A stretch of 43,980 bases of DNA, taken from Saccoglossus kowalevskii (lineage: Eukaryota > Hemichordata > Enteropneusta > Harrimaniidae). Under the pieces are notes generated by a model. It ran no database searches. It worked only from the letters and a program-made list of their open reading frames with translations, and had not been told where the DNA came from. Positions within the stretch are counted from its first letter, which is position 1, and the number at the start of each line of letters is the position of its first letter. The translations under genes were made by a program, and so were the position numbers. Location: assembly GCF_000003605.2 (NCBI RefSeq), contig NW_003150759.1, positions 338,058 to 382,037 of the forward strand, in the 5' to 3' direction. Below, piece by piece: positions 11,282 to 23,935 of this stretch.

Positions 11282-13559
11282 ACAAACCAACCGATGTAAC
11301 CTGTTCTGAATGTAGAACGATCTATGTTACTAAATATGTATAAATAGATGAAACGTGTCTATTAGTATTTACATACATTTGTGCATGGGAGTGGGCAGAA
11401 CAGTTCCATCGCGGAAAATAAACATATTTCGATGTTGAACTCATGGCGGAGTAAATAACTAAAAAATAGCAGCAACTCGTGTGATCGTCAATCGAACAAT
11501 TAAAATCGTAGCGTATATATGTGTATATTATTTTATCGCGTCAGAAGTTCATTGACCCCTTTTTGTTCAAAGTACAGTACAAATCACATACATATTTTGA
11601 AATATTTATGTACAGATATTGCTAAGTAATTCATTACGGAGTTCATGTATTAGACGTATTAGTGTATGTTGGTTTGTTCCCCTGGAGTGCTCACATACTA
11701 GTAGTTGAAGTTTTGTTGAAGTTTATTTTCACGATCGAGCCGATCTTTTTACCAAAATCAGTGATTTTAGCAAAACTTAAGCTATTTCTTGCGATGCCGG
11801 TAACAGTGACAATATATGTTTTCAGAAATCGTACATAGAAGAATACGATCGTGCGATTTTCGTGTTAATATTTGCTTAGGAGATTTAGTTACGGGTGTTA
11901 TTTTGTTTGCAGGATTGGCCATGTCTCGTTGATATTTCGTTTTATGTCTTTGATGTGTGTGTGTTTTTTTCGTTTACTGTTACTCTACACGATAATGATC
12001 TTTGAAAATCAGGTTTCAGAATTGGTATGTGAGAATAACTCAACATAAAAGGTTCGTAAAACCATCCATGAGACGTGCATTTCGCGGTGAATAATAGTGT
12101 AATTTGTGCGTGGGGAAAGTGTTAAAGGATGACATGTTCAATAGTCACGATAGTTTCAAATTAGTTTCAGCAAAAACACAATATAACTGGAGTGTCACAG
12201 AATAAACACCTACTTATACTAATTTCAATATACGTTCATTTCATGCCAAAAATTAAAGAATTCACACACTAGGAGTTGATTTATAGAAAAGTGGCATTTT
12301 AAATATGATCCATTTTTCAGTTGTTGGTCTAAGTGTAGCCTGGCATGTAGGCGTGAGTAGGCCCTCGCCGGCCGAACGGCATCAGACCTGGAGGTTTCGG
12401 AGCACCGCTTTTGTCCTTTGTCGTTCCCCGGATGTCGTATATCCTTTTTATTGCAACTTTATTGATTATAAAATTTACAATCTTATTTCGCGAGATCGCA
12501 GCCAGGTGAACAATAGTTGCTCACAGTCGCCCACTTTAGGGCTACTATTTGCGACAGAGTTATTGAGATATTACGCGCACCGAGAATAGAAGCATTGCAC
12601 GAGAATAGCGCTGGGCCGCCGCGTTACTAGACCACATTCGTATTGTGATATATAATCAAGCACACATAACAACAAGCCGGCATACGACTTTCAAACAAAC
12701 AAACTATAGAAATGCGAAAGCAATGGTCCATACGGACTTTTAATATTTCGTAACTGTACAGGCGCATATTACCTAACTGTATCTCCACGGCCATATGCTC
12801 AATAGTGTTACATCGTTAATAACGTTACATTGACAAACACGGCGATACGGCTCATTTCCACGAAACACATTTCAAATTTTATTCTAGATAACACACGTGA
12901 AACTACGGGCAATATTTACCTCGTTTTGTTGTTATCATTTTTTTTTAAGTTCAATGCCATTAGATGTTGACATGCCAATTCCAAACACACTTTCGTCATT
13001 TACCAGCGCGTAATGGCTGCCATGGCAACCTAGTTGAGGTCCTTTGCCCGGCACATATTATTAATTTCTTGTGCACTGATAGCGGCACAGTCTATTTCCT
13101 GTTGCACTGAGTGAAAGTTACAACGGGCGTGGGCGGTATGTAGATTACAATTATTCTGATATTAGAACGCTATACGGTGGTGATGGATACGTGGTGAGTA
13201 CTCCCAATCTTGTTGCTGCTGATTCTTTGCGTAATTTGCTGTCAATTTCGTGCAATAAGCGGGTTATTAATACCCCCGTGCATTAACAAGCATATAACAG
13301 TGGTGACGATTAGGTAGGACGCCGGGAATATTCACCCATACCTGTAGGGCATTTAAATGATTGCGCGCAGCCGGAAAGCATGAACAAATGCAAGCTGTTC
13401 CTTGTCACTGCGCCTATATATCCAGTCTCGCCATACGCGTCTCTGTGATAAATCACAACAACATATCGTGTCGTAGTAATACCATATAGTCGTGTTGTGT
13501 CTCGTTAAAACGCACCTTTGTCGCTCGTTTTCACCTCATCTAACGTGCTCTGTTTACAG
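11282..13559. other. non-coding; CpG-richer toward 13.0-13.5 kb, possible promoter region
   Basis: No coding exon was identified. From about 13.0 kb the CpG density rises. GGGCGTGGGCGG (13125-13136) is a GC-box/Sp1-like site, and CCTATATAT (near 13411) could act as a TATA-like element. Both precede the possible exon at 13560-13622. ATGGATACGTG|GTGAGT at 13183-13199 looks like a start codon beside a donor, but splicing it to 13560 creates a TGA at once. It is therefore not a working first exon for that splice. Confidence 0.35.
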
Positions 13560-13622
13560 ACTGTATTCGGATACACAGATACTCAGGCTAATCTGGTCGC
13601 CAGCAATGCAACAATCAACAAG
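13560..13622 (+). CDS. possible internal exon, 21 codons, phase 0
   Basis: A good acceptor (pyrimidine-rich, then GTTTACAG) and a consensus donor (AAG|GTAAGC) enclose exactly 63 bases. They read TVFGYTDTQANLVASNATIN and then K without a stop. Phase 0 at both ends matches every exon of the ankyrin gene that starts at 30369, so this could be one of its missing upstream exons. The intron would be 16.7 kb. I recognise no domain, and no ATG exon was found. A second frame is also open, so this is tentative. Confidence 0.35.
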
Positions 13623-14878
13623 GTAAGCTATCCTCATCCGACTGTTTTTTTTTTTTCTGCTCACCAAAACATTCAATATTACGTATTTTATTTGCACGGG
13701 TCATGTTAGTAAACAGGTTGAAAGTTGGTGAAGCGCACAGCCCCTAAGTATATTAAATTAAGCGCCGTCTATGGTTTGAACGGAGTAGGTGGTAACAGAG
13801 AGTCAATTGAATTTGCTGCGAGTTAAGGTCAAGGAAAACGGCTTCTGTTTTTTAACTTGGTGCTCGTCTTTTTAAGTAGGTTTCTAGCATATTGTGTACA
13901 GCTGCGTGAAAGTCGCCTCTTTCGCGGCCTTGTCGTGTTGAGTTACCAAGAGTAAATAGGATTTCTTGCTTGGAAGTGAATTCTCGTGTCGTAAAGAATC
14001 AATGTTAACATGAGACATCCATACGGCTATGTTTTCTCACGTGCTACCTGTGACGGATGACTCAGGCGTCTTGTACGAATACCCGTTAATGATGACAAAC
14101 AATGGAACACGCATCTACCTAGGAGACTTAAAAACAAATTTTGATAACATGGAATCTATCGAGAAACACTGCTTTGTTCAAACACACACACGCAAAACGC
14201 GCGAGCGAGTGCGTGCTGCGTTACCGGTATGCACTGAAAATGCAAAGCGCATGCGCGTAATCATATAAAGACTTTTTTCAAAATAAAAATTAACTTCAAA
14301 TATTGATTTTTGCTTAAACATTCTATTCTTTGACTTAGTGGAAATAATGATTTTTTTTTCGACATCTCTCTCAATTTACCAAATCAAAAGAATAAACCGA
14401 CCTGAAAAGTGCCACAATGTCGCAAACCATCGCCCGGACGACAGAGCATATTTTAATTACTCTGTAAAAAAATTGATTAGACAGTGCAAATACGTTTGCA
14501 AGCACACCTATTGTCGCCTGAAAGCAACATTATTAACTTTTGAGTAACAAAGACAAACACGCATTCTGATGACATTGTTTGGCAGTAAGATATTATTTCA
14601 GTACTGTAGGCAATATTCCGTTAACTTCAGTGTGATATCTCGCGTATTGCGTTAAAGGCGCGAACCAAACGCCTGCCACACAAAAAAAACTAATTTTTTA
14701 CAGCTCAACTCCGATTGTTAAGAGCGAAATATGGCGTTGAGTTAACCCCCCCCCCCCACCACCATAACTTCATCCACAATTGACCATCATCAAATGTATA
14801 CACATGTAACATCAGTCAAATAACTGGTGTTGATAATATTAATGATTACTGGAAGGGGGATAGTAAAAGTGTGAAGGG
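13623..14878. other. non-coding DNA
   Basis: Contains a 79-codon open frame at 14029-14268 with no recognisable product and no supporting splice structure. A long C run occurs near 14747. Nothing else was recognised. Confidence 0.45.
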
Positions 14879-15378
14879 AGTTTTAGAAAAAAATAGAAGA
14901 TGATTATTCAAAAAAGTGGAAGAGTGACATTAATTTAGAAAAATCTGATTCAGGAGAGCTCAACAAACTTCGCACCTACAGGAAGTTTAAAACAAACTTC
15001 AAAATGGAAAAGTATTTGATGGATGTGAATAATTCAAAATATAGAAAATATATTTGTAAATTAAGAATTAGTGACCATCAGCTTATGATTNNNNNNNNNN
15101 NNNNNNNNNNNNNNNNNNNNNNNNNNNNNNNNNNNNNNNNGATAAATTTCTTTACATCATGACAAACTGCCACATTAAGCTTGGTGTGTTTATAATGCAA
15201 ACAGGTGTGTATTAATAAAACACTGATTCTGCACTACCTTTTAATTGCCTTTTAATTAATCTGTTATTTTAATTTTTTGATTATCCTTTTTACTTTTTTT
15301 TTATTTCACTTGACTATGTTCATCTTCTATAGAAAGAATAATGTCAATAAAGTTATCTTATCTTATCTTATCTTACTA
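14879..15378 (+). pseudogene. LINE 3' end interrupted by an assembly gap
   Basis: From about 14893 one frame reads EDDYSKKWKSDINLEKS, then LNKLRTYRKFKTNF and ICKLRISDHQLMI. These are the same RTY..FK and R.SDH landmarks as in the remnant at 9244-10040. The frame runs into the N gap at 15091. After the gap comes 3' UTR-like sequence ending AATAAAGTTATCTTATC and a (TTATC)n tail near 15350-15375, typical of LINE 3' ends. The zinc-knuckle part presumably lies in or near the gap. The element is 5'-truncated. Confidence 0.65.
15091..15140. other. assembly gap (50 N)
   Basis: Fifty consecutive N bases. The round number suggests a placeholder rather than a measured length. The gap falls inside a repeat (LINE end), a common cause of assembly breaks. 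Confidence 1.
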
Positions 15379-15383
15379 TTAAA

Positions 15384-15526
15384 GCGGGGGAGTCGTCACC
15401 TGCGCATGCGTCACTTGGTCATAGCGTGTCACTGCGTATACCCATGAGCCTTTGCGTTTTTAGCGTGCGTTGTTATCGTCGCTTGGAACTAAATTCCCTC
15501 GCGTGCGCTGGTGACGACTCTTTCGC
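15384..15526 (-). mobile_element. inverted-repeat element with NRF1-like sites, family C copy 1
   Basis: The left end GCGGGGGAGTCGTCACCTGC pairs with the reverse complement of the right end, GCGAAAGAGTCGTCACCAGC. Both run on into GCATGCG/GCACGCG. The 143-bp element is nearly the reverse complement of 23936-24074 (shared AACGCACGCTAAAAACGC and AAAGGCTCATG). It directly follows the LINE tail. There is no coding frame. The tips contain TGCGCATGCG, close to the NRF1 consensus YGCGCAYGCGCR. Confidence 0.7.
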
Positions 15527-16816
15527 ATTTGTCGAATCTCTTGCAATTATGTTTTGACGCTACTGAAACGTCGTGGTTTTTATTTGTCCTTAGACAACTA
15601 ATATTTATTAGTTTGTCCTGCTTTGACGTTCGATTTCACGTATAACGCGGTATCTCGCAGTGAACTGTAAATGGCCCTGGTAAATGGTATATTGTTCAAG
15701 CGCTTCAACAACACAGTTGTCATCGTCATAGTCTTCAGACAGCGTGTTCGAATTTCATGTAAACAAAAAAAAAAAACAAAAAAAAAAACACGCGTTGGAT
15801 TCGTCGCGTGGACATACATCGAACACAACCCACGACTGTGCCATTTTAATCTCCGGAGGGATATTTAATCGAAAAAAATATACGTTTGCGTGATGTAAAA
15901 ACAACATTTTCTGTATACGACACATAATAATTCAGTGTGTAATCATTAACGTGAAAATATTCGACTAGAGGAAGGGATGTAGAGCGGCTATTGAGATGCA
16001 TGTGGAGTATTCCGGACAAAACTTGCCAAGCTTAACAGTCAGATTGGCATCCCCGATCAAGGATATGAACGTACATTTAATGGATAGCGTTGCCTAAAAT
16101 AATTGAATAAAACGTATACAGCAACCTTTCACGGTGCGGTTTTTATTGTACGTGTCCAACATCGTTATTCTCGTTAGCCTGCATTGTTCCCTATTGCATG
16201 TTAATTTGTTTCACGTCAGTGCTTCACTTCCCAGTTAACTCTCTCCGGGTGGTGTGTGTTTCAGGTCTACCTCGCTATTCGATCACTGACAACAAACGAT
16301 TATTTCCCACCATACTTGCTGTGTGCCGCTGTCAACCGTTCTCGGAAATTTGAATATAATTAAATTACCACAGTCGTCGCGTCGCGCCGTGTTCGTTAGC
16401 GGGGTCCCATACAACGTTTACAACGCGTTTAAAATGCGTTTATATGAAATGAAAAACGTTGTGCGACGACGACTTTAAGGCGATGCCGGCGACCGTGGCG
16501 CGCTGCGTGACGACTGCGGCTGTCCGCAATGGAAGGCGGGAAATGTCACATTGATAATGTTTGTTTTTTTTACCTTGTGTTTACACATTTGACGGAAAGT
16601 CAATATAGTTGGGCACATCCCAACTTGTCGACGTCGAGTAAGGTCCACCTGTTACCATGGTCACGCGCCAAAGTATGTTTCTGATCAGTTACATATTCGT
16701 TCAAAACATTTGCGAATATAATATTAGGAAAGGCTGTGTTTTGTTCGATATTTGAATCTAATCACGTCGATAACACCTTTCTATCAGTTTCAATGATTGA
16801 CGAGGCAAACTTTCTT
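15527..16816. other. non-coding DNA with a CpG-rich patch at 16370-16560
   Basis: The patch has TCGTCGCGTCGCGCCG at one side and GTGCGACGACGAC at the other, then GGCGGGAAA (near 16535), a perfect E2F consensus. It could be a CpG-island promoter or a piece of an inverted-repeat element. No adjacent coding exon was recognised. Open frames near 15600-15870 contain a long A run and are not convincing. Confidence 0.35.
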
Positions 16817-16862
16817 GGACGCCCGCTGATTGGTGCAATAGATCACCAATCAGTGGGAGTCC
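16817..16862. repeat. 46-bp hairpin carrying two inverted CCAAT boxes
   Basis: The arms GGACGCCCGCTGATTGGTG and CACCAATCAGTGGGAGTCC pair over 19 bases with 2 mismatches around an 8-base spacer. Each arm holds an ATTGG/CCAAT box in the NF-Y context (CTGATTGG/CCAATCAG). Confidence 0.8.
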
Positions 16863-16943
16863 TTCGTGTTTTCCCGTGATTCAATGCACATACATTTTAT
16901 TTATTGCAATGGAAGTGGGAAACAATCTAAGTTTTGTCACGAG

Positions 16944-17433
16944 CTGACCCCGTGCTGGGTGTCCAGACCACGAACTGACCCCGTGCTGGGTGTCCAGACC
17001 ACGAACTGACCCCGTGCTGGGTGTCCAGACCACGAACTGACCCCGTGCTGGGTGTCCAGACCACGAACTGACCCCGTGCTGGGTGTCCAGACCACGAACT
17101 GACCCCGTGCTGGGTGTCCAGACCACGAACTGACCCCGTGCTGGGTGTCCAGACCACGAACTGACCCCGTGCTGGGTGTCCAGACCACGAACTGACCCCG
17201 TGCTGGGTGTCCAGACCACGAACTGACCCCGTGCTGGGTGTCCAGACCACGAACTGACCCCGTGCTGGGTGTCCAGACCACGAACTGACCCCGTGCTGGG
17301 TGTCCAGACCACGAACTGACCCCGTGCTGGGTGTCCAGACCACGAACTGACCCCGTGCTGGGTGTCCAGACCACGAACTGACCCCGTGCTGGGTGTCCAG
17401 ACCACGAACTGACCCCGTGCTGGGTGTTCAGAC
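16944..17433. repeat. 31-bp minisatellite, 16 copies
   Basis: The unit begins CTGACCCCGTGCTGGGTGTC and has a period of exactly 31 bases. Fifteen copies appear identical by eye. The 16th, starting at 17409, is variant and truncated (GTTCAGAC in place of GTCCAGAC). The unit is much richer in GC than its surroundings. Because 31 is not a multiple of three and the minus strand has no stop in any phase, it makes long minus-strand open frames (to 199 codons) that are not genes. Confidence 0.97.
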
Positions 17434-17545
17434 ATGTTATGCTAATAAAACTGTTAACGACACTTGTTTTACAAGTCACGTTCCTGACTTCGAGCAATAC
17501 GCTCACAAATATGTCGCAGAAATATGGTCTGAACACTTTGATCAG
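17432..17545 (+). CDS. weak candidate exon, 38 codons, phase 0
   Basis: After GTTCAG at the very end of the minisatellite, 114 bases stay open to CAG|GTCAAA. They encode a protein-like stretch containing HVPDFEQYAHKYVAEIWSEH. Both ends are phase 0, like the ankyrin gene exons. Against it, the acceptor has a poor pyrimidine tract, the donor is weak, no domain is recognised, and open frames of this length are common by chance. Confidence 0.15.
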
Positions 17546-20500
17546 GTCAAATTTATAATAGAGATTGTCAAACCAAAAATATACATCGTCAACTGAGCAA
17601 AATAACTGTGGATATCTTTGGAATGCCCGTATTCATATATTAATCTGAACAAGAACTGATGTATTATACGACGTGTATTTATTTATTTGTTTTTGTTTGC
17701 TGTGTTTTTTTTTTATTTTCATTATTTTTCGCGATCACCAAAACTTAAAAAAAATATACAATAAAAAAAATAATTGGCTTATTGGGATGCACTCAATTCT
17801 CAAATTTGTGACCCAAATTGCTTGTTTATCAACCCAAATATATGTTTTCAGTTAAGATTTAATTTGGCCGTTTAATTTTGATGAGAGCAACTGTAGAAAT
17901 ATAAATTTAGGGGTTACTTGGTAGTATTTATATTTTTATTATTTTTATTATTCGACGAAATCATATATATTTAAGTGTGGTTGTTGGACACACAAGGTTG
18001 TAGTCCGAATCAGATTATAATTAACATACAACATTATTCGATATCTTAAAAATAAAATAAAAATGTACAGCGCTTTTACGTTATTTATTGTCATGAATAC
18101 AACATCGAATTTGGTGCTACATTGTATGTTCATTGTTGTATATAGGACAACATAATATAATACAATCAATATAATACATAAATTACATATCTTTCTTTTC
18201 TGAATATAAAGCAAATAACAAACATTTGCCTTCTATATGGCAATGCATGTCTTCATTAGTCAAATAAAGGAGTAGCATACAAAATACAGTAACAAATATT
18301 GAGATCTCGCGTTATGCGAGTTATTTGGTATAACTACATCATTACATTATTTTTTTTTATTTTTTTTTAATACTATATGACTCGTTGTTTAGTCGGTACC
18401 ACTACCGCGGCAGCAAGGCAATGCCCGGCGCGAGGATATGTCTGACTACAAACATGGGCGCTTTTATTTCACCTCTCTCCCTAAGACGTCGTCCCTCACG
18501 TTTGTAGTCTGCGACACCCCGAGCCAGATACCGTCCCAGCAACCGAAATAATAGCACCGGGAAAACAGTCTGATGCCGCACAATAAAATATGAATATAAT
18601 ACAATTGATTTTATAATATACACAATGCAAGGGATATATACATATACATTTTAAAATAATATTTAGAACACAAATACTCCAAAATAACCACACTCATGTG
18701 TGCACTCTATTTTTCCGTTGTTAGTAAACTTCATTCTGTGTTTTATAGTTAATATGATATAACTTGTCCACAAAGTATCTTTGAATATTCCTTTATTTAA
18801 TTATTCGTGCCATGTGTATTGCAAAAGCAGCTACTGATATGATAAGATTAAATAGACCTGACTCGTGCCAATCTTTTTCAAATTCAATAATGATATATCT
18901 AAACTCTATGGTATATTTTGTTTTTAAAATATGGTTCCCCAATTCTACTATTGATGTTATTGCACTTGACGTTTGTTATTTGTAAAACAAGCATTGGACT
19001 TGCGTATTAGATACTTTTATTGTTTCACTGAACGAATACTCGGATGTGTGCATTCTGATTAAAATTTGATGTGAATTTTATAGATATAATTTTATTTTTT
19101 ATTATTTTTGTAATTGGTTTATTATTATTACGGTCATCTCATTTTGTAATAATTTAACTATCACCACATTCTCGATTACCAAAACGTCTTTAAAAACTGC
19201 CTGCAAATAATTAATAAATTTAAATTAAATCAAAGTAAAAGACAGTGTATGGAAAAAAAATTAAAAACATATTTAAAAAATGAAAAAGAAAATGTCCAAA
19301 GTAAGATTTTATTTTAGTCAGATTGGGATATGTGCAGCAAGAACAGCGTTTTCAATTCGAGATAAATTATATATAATGTATATCACTAAAAAAACAGAAA
19401 CACATGTCCCGGTCCACATTGCGTCTTCAAGCAGATGCGCGCGCAATACATCGCGCCATATACTCACAACCGCCCTAAAAAGACGGTTCGAAATAGTTAA
19501 CCCCGAATCCAAAACACCTATGATTCCAGACATTTTGCATAATATATATTTTATAATGCGTAGATAAATCGCTGCAACACGGGCCCTGTATATTAAAACG
19601 GATTGATCGACTCAGTAATTACTGTCTATTATTGGTCAATTACTTTTTTTTTCAGTGAAGGTTAGTCAATTAATAGAGTATCAGAAAACAGTTCATTAAA
19701 ACTATTTCCTTATAATCCATTATTTTTGGCGGTTACAACACTTATAAAGCAATAACGTTATTAACTTCAATTAAGTTTCTATATGTGTATGAAAACAAGC
19801 CAGTGCTGTCGTTGTTTGGGACACAGTTCACAAAATAAATGGAAATAGTAAACGCGACGTTTGCGAATGGCCATCTGAGAATGTGGACGATGTCAAAATG
19901 TTCAATTTTTAATCCAAATTCTGTCACACGTTGCATGGAACCCATAACGAACACGGCATAGCGCGAATACTGTTGCGTTTTAAACAGTAATTATTACATA
20001 CGTTAAAAAAAAAACACGATAAAATGGGTGACTTATCTAAGATGACGTGTAATATTCTCCTCCAATTCATCAAGTCAGTATAGCTATATATTCCCGCAAA
20101 CAGAAACAATCCAACGAAACTAATTGATGTCGTAGAATGACGTTTCATCAATTTCTAATCTTAAAACAGCGCAATTAATTACAAAAACAAACATGTCATA
20201 TTAAAAAAAACTGCATTTATGCTCGCTAATACGAGCATAGTTCGTTGTTACCTTACGACCTTATTTGTCACGATAAAAAGACATGATCTGTCTTCATTAC
20301 GGGGCGACAGGAACCGTTAGTTATTTAACAACCTTCTATAAACCTGTATAAAGCGGTACCAATTGCTCTCACCGGGGAGTATTAATAGATACATAAAGAC
20401 ACACCATCCATTTACTAGATGGCTATTCCATGTATTATACGTTTTTTTCGTCTTCTCGGACTATAATTTGAACCACTTTCCAGATAATACGTTACATTAC

Positions 20501-23500
20501 AATTATGACGTCACATGCGACGAATCTGTTTAGATGAGTGTGCAACGTATGTTGCTATAGATGTCTCTACTCTATGTCAGCCCGCGGCGATCTGTCATGC
20601 AAGAGACGTACGTGGTTTCAAAATTGTGAAAATTATTTTCTGTGCAGTTCGACAGTCTTTGATGTCTTTGTTGCTGAAACGCAGGCAGACTTTTGCTGTT
20701 CCGACATGTTTTTTTTTGTGTAAAATGCTGTACTGTATTATGGTGGTCATACATGACTTAGTGTTTTATCCATTTTTAAAGAGACAATGTAGATGACTTT
20801 GAATATTGTTGTTGTCTTAGAAGTAACCAATAATACTGTACGTCAAATCAAAGTAAACATGTACTACGCATGCATGACTTGAATCACGTCTATGCCGACC
20901 CTCGATTTAAATCAGGACACGGGCCCGCCACAACTACGGGAGCAGCGCCATATAAAGTTGTCTTACATGAAGGATAGAAATCCAATAAGAACAACAATAT
21001 TTTAAGAATATTTTTAACTGCGCCTCGGGTATCCAGTTAACATGTGGCTTCAAACTTAAATAGTTCAGAGGATTTACGTCATGTTTCATTTCTACAAATT
21101 AATATCCCGAGATACATACATATTAATATGTGGATGAATTAGACAAACCAGATATAAAAATATTCAATGAATACATATTTACTTGTTATATTATGCTTAT
21201 ATACCGACGATTATAATTAAAATTGCTGTAACACTCACGTAAACAAAATGATTAACGTTTTGCAAAGGTCAAGGAAGGAACATGACTATCGAGATTCTGT
21301 CATTGCAAATTATATGATTAGTTTCGATTAATTTGTTTTGTGGTAAGAGTTATACAATGTTATTGATGTGCGAGTTTAAATGCAAGACATTCAGTTTGAA
21401 TGAAATACCCACAACCTGTATAAATATATATATATTTAGATAATGTATTTACTGTTGAGAATACAACGATTTTGGGTATATGTTTATTAATGAAACTAGC
21501 GTACATGTATTGTAAAGACGTGTGACCTAAACGTATAACATAACGCGACATTTTGTGCGTTTATTGTCTTTTATCAACGCAAAGTTATTACAAAATGAAT
21601 AAATTATTACTCAATTCTACAAACGAGCACAAGATGAAATTGGGTGGACGGAGCGGTCTGGTGGCAAAGACAGTTTGAAAACATATATTTCGACCGTCTG
21701 TCTTCTTTCTTGCCTTTTTAGAATTTTGACAAATTAAATAATATTCCATGTGTTTAAAACCTCCTCCGAGTACGTCTCATCACATTCACGACTCCAGGCG
21801 TGTTGAATTTTTAAATCTGAACAAATCTGAGTAAAAATTGCGCATTCGTAAGACGTACACACACTGCTATGAATCAGCATCACTGGGTCGCACAGTGTTC
21901 ATTCGAGTGTGTGAAAGTTTTGACAAATGCTGCTATATCTGCTGTAGTTTGCTTTCTACTACGGCAACCCCTACTCCAATTGTTCATCAAGACGTGATAA
22001 ATAGTAAAAGTTATCCCTATTGCATGTAACTCGCAAAATTCCCACTTCTGCGCCAACATTGAGAGGGTGGAAAATATCGCATTGTCGACGTGGACATACC
22101 ACCTTATGTAATGCATATCATTTTATGAGTTTTATTGATTTCCATTTGGTTGAAAGTATGATGTAGTATGGGTTATGATTCATGTGAGAGTCCCGGCGAT
22201 CGTGAAATGTCCATGTAATGGTTCCACTGATGAATGGAAGTTATTATGTTCAATAAATCTCGTCCTCAAACGATGTTCTGTCGTTAAGAGAGTATGCAAA
22301 ACGCACCCGACCTTTGGGGAGAGAACGCAATAGTTTTATGCGGTGGAAGACTGCAAAGAGTCGTTGACAGCTGTACAGCGGTTAGATGTGCATTGGAGAA
22401 CAATCATATTTGTACAGTTACACTCTAGGGGAGATACACGAGTCGCGTCGATTTTATTTGAATCCCATGTGCGAGACAGCTACTAGTATTTGACAATGCG
22501 TACTGGTGTGCCACTGTGAATAAGCATTGCCCGACCATTCAGATCTTGATTGTTTGACTAGGTATCAGCCACAACTAATGCATTGACTGGAGCAGTTTAT
22601 TATTTCGCCATAATTCATACATCTCTTGTTTCGAACACGCGTACATGAAACAAAACAAAAAAAATACAGACCATCTAATTACGTAAAGTTTTGTGTCTGT
22701 GTTTGGTGGACATGCAGTTCCGGCAATGTTGAAACTGTATGTTTTCAAATTCTCAAACATGGAAAATGATTATCTCTGAAAAGCGGCTATAAGTAATGTT
22801 GTAAAATAAACAGTGATATCACGGTGTAATTAATTCTCGAAATATAACTTAGACTGTACCTAATCAATGGTTGCTAAAGAGAGCGTCCCCATTTTAAACC
22901 GTTGAATAAAAGAAATGTTAAAATGAATAGAAATGTTCAAAATGTAAAATGTTCTTTTCCAGTCGACAACGCCCACCCGTGATGTAGGACGACGCTGTGA
23001 ATAAACCAAAGCACTGTGTTCGAAGTCAACATATCGGGAAAACTGCTTGAATAATGCCTTCTATTGTAACAACACATACGTATATTTTTCATGTTTTCGA
23101 AAACGGTTATTTCTATCGTTAATAACAACAAAATTGTGACCTTTTAACTAGGATAGATGACTTGAAACAAATTCCTCAGTCAGGTAACTTTATATTTTAC
23201 GATGCTGTAAAGAGTGCGAGTTATTGACATAAACGTAAGTCGAATCAGACGTTATCAAATATGCAATCCCCACCACCACTTAGGAAACTCAATTATGAAA
23301 CCTCAACTGTTAAAATTGAGATAATAATGACCCATTTATGAGAAGCCAACAGCACGTGGCCTATTTCTGGAAAGCCAACGGCAAATAGATTTATTAACAA
23401 CCAACGGCAGTAACAAGTACACTGGCTGTCGTTCTCAGCTTGGAACGGAGCTTTCGTGTTGTAGCAAAACATGTCTTATAGCTTGAACAGTCTTGCAGGG

Positions 23501-23935
23501 ATATCCCGATAGCGTATCACGTCTGAAGGTGCAGAGCGTATATCCATGTGTGTTAGGGATTGATGATCTTCCTCCAAGTGTCATCGCGCTGCGTCGAGTT
23601 GCAAACGGGATCCCGTAAATCAAGTGACACACGCGTACTCAGATTTTCATTATTTCCTTTAATCAATACTGCTATTTCTCCGCCGTAATAGTTTGTCTTT
23701 CACGATAGGTCATTCTCCGCTGTGTTTATCAATACACAATATTTAACAAAACAATTTAACGTTATCTAGATTGCCGATTTGCCTGACAAGGTCGCGTGAG
23801 TTGCGCCCTCCGCGGTGCTCCAAACCCAACGCAGATTTTGCACGTTCTGGTGCCGTTCGTCCGGAGAAGGCGCCACTCACGCCTATATTTCAGGCTAAAT
23901 TGCCGATTTAACACATTATTTCTTATTTATTTAAA
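17546..23935. other. long AT-rich non-coding stretch
   Basis: No exon was recognised in 6.4 kb. Many short open frames occur on both strands, none with family resemblance. A GC-richer imperfect palindrome lies at 18405-18560, a CRE palindrome TGACGTCA at 20506-20513, and a short TA run near 21425. If the ankyrin gene begins at 13.5 kb, this stretch is part of its first large intron. Confidence 0.45.

Noticed and set aside
12305-12589. 94-codon + frame
   Set aside because: Composition and content resemble no protein; frames of this length occur repeatedly by chance in this window.
14029-14268. 79-codon + frame (starts MFSHVLPVTDDSG) as a first ankyrin exon
   Set aside because: A GTATGC after codon CCG near 14227 could be a phase-0 donor, but the length is usual for chance frames here and no domain or promoter supports it.
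15746-15760. tRNA B-box-like GTTCGAAT
   Set aside because: No matching A-box or cloverleaf around it; no tRNA was found anywhere in the window.
16881-17536. Three overlapping minus-strand open frames of 138-199 codons with SVRGLDTQHG-type repeats
   Set aside because: They are the same 31-bp minisatellite read in three phases. The frame is open only because the unit lacks stops, and there is no gene-like flank.
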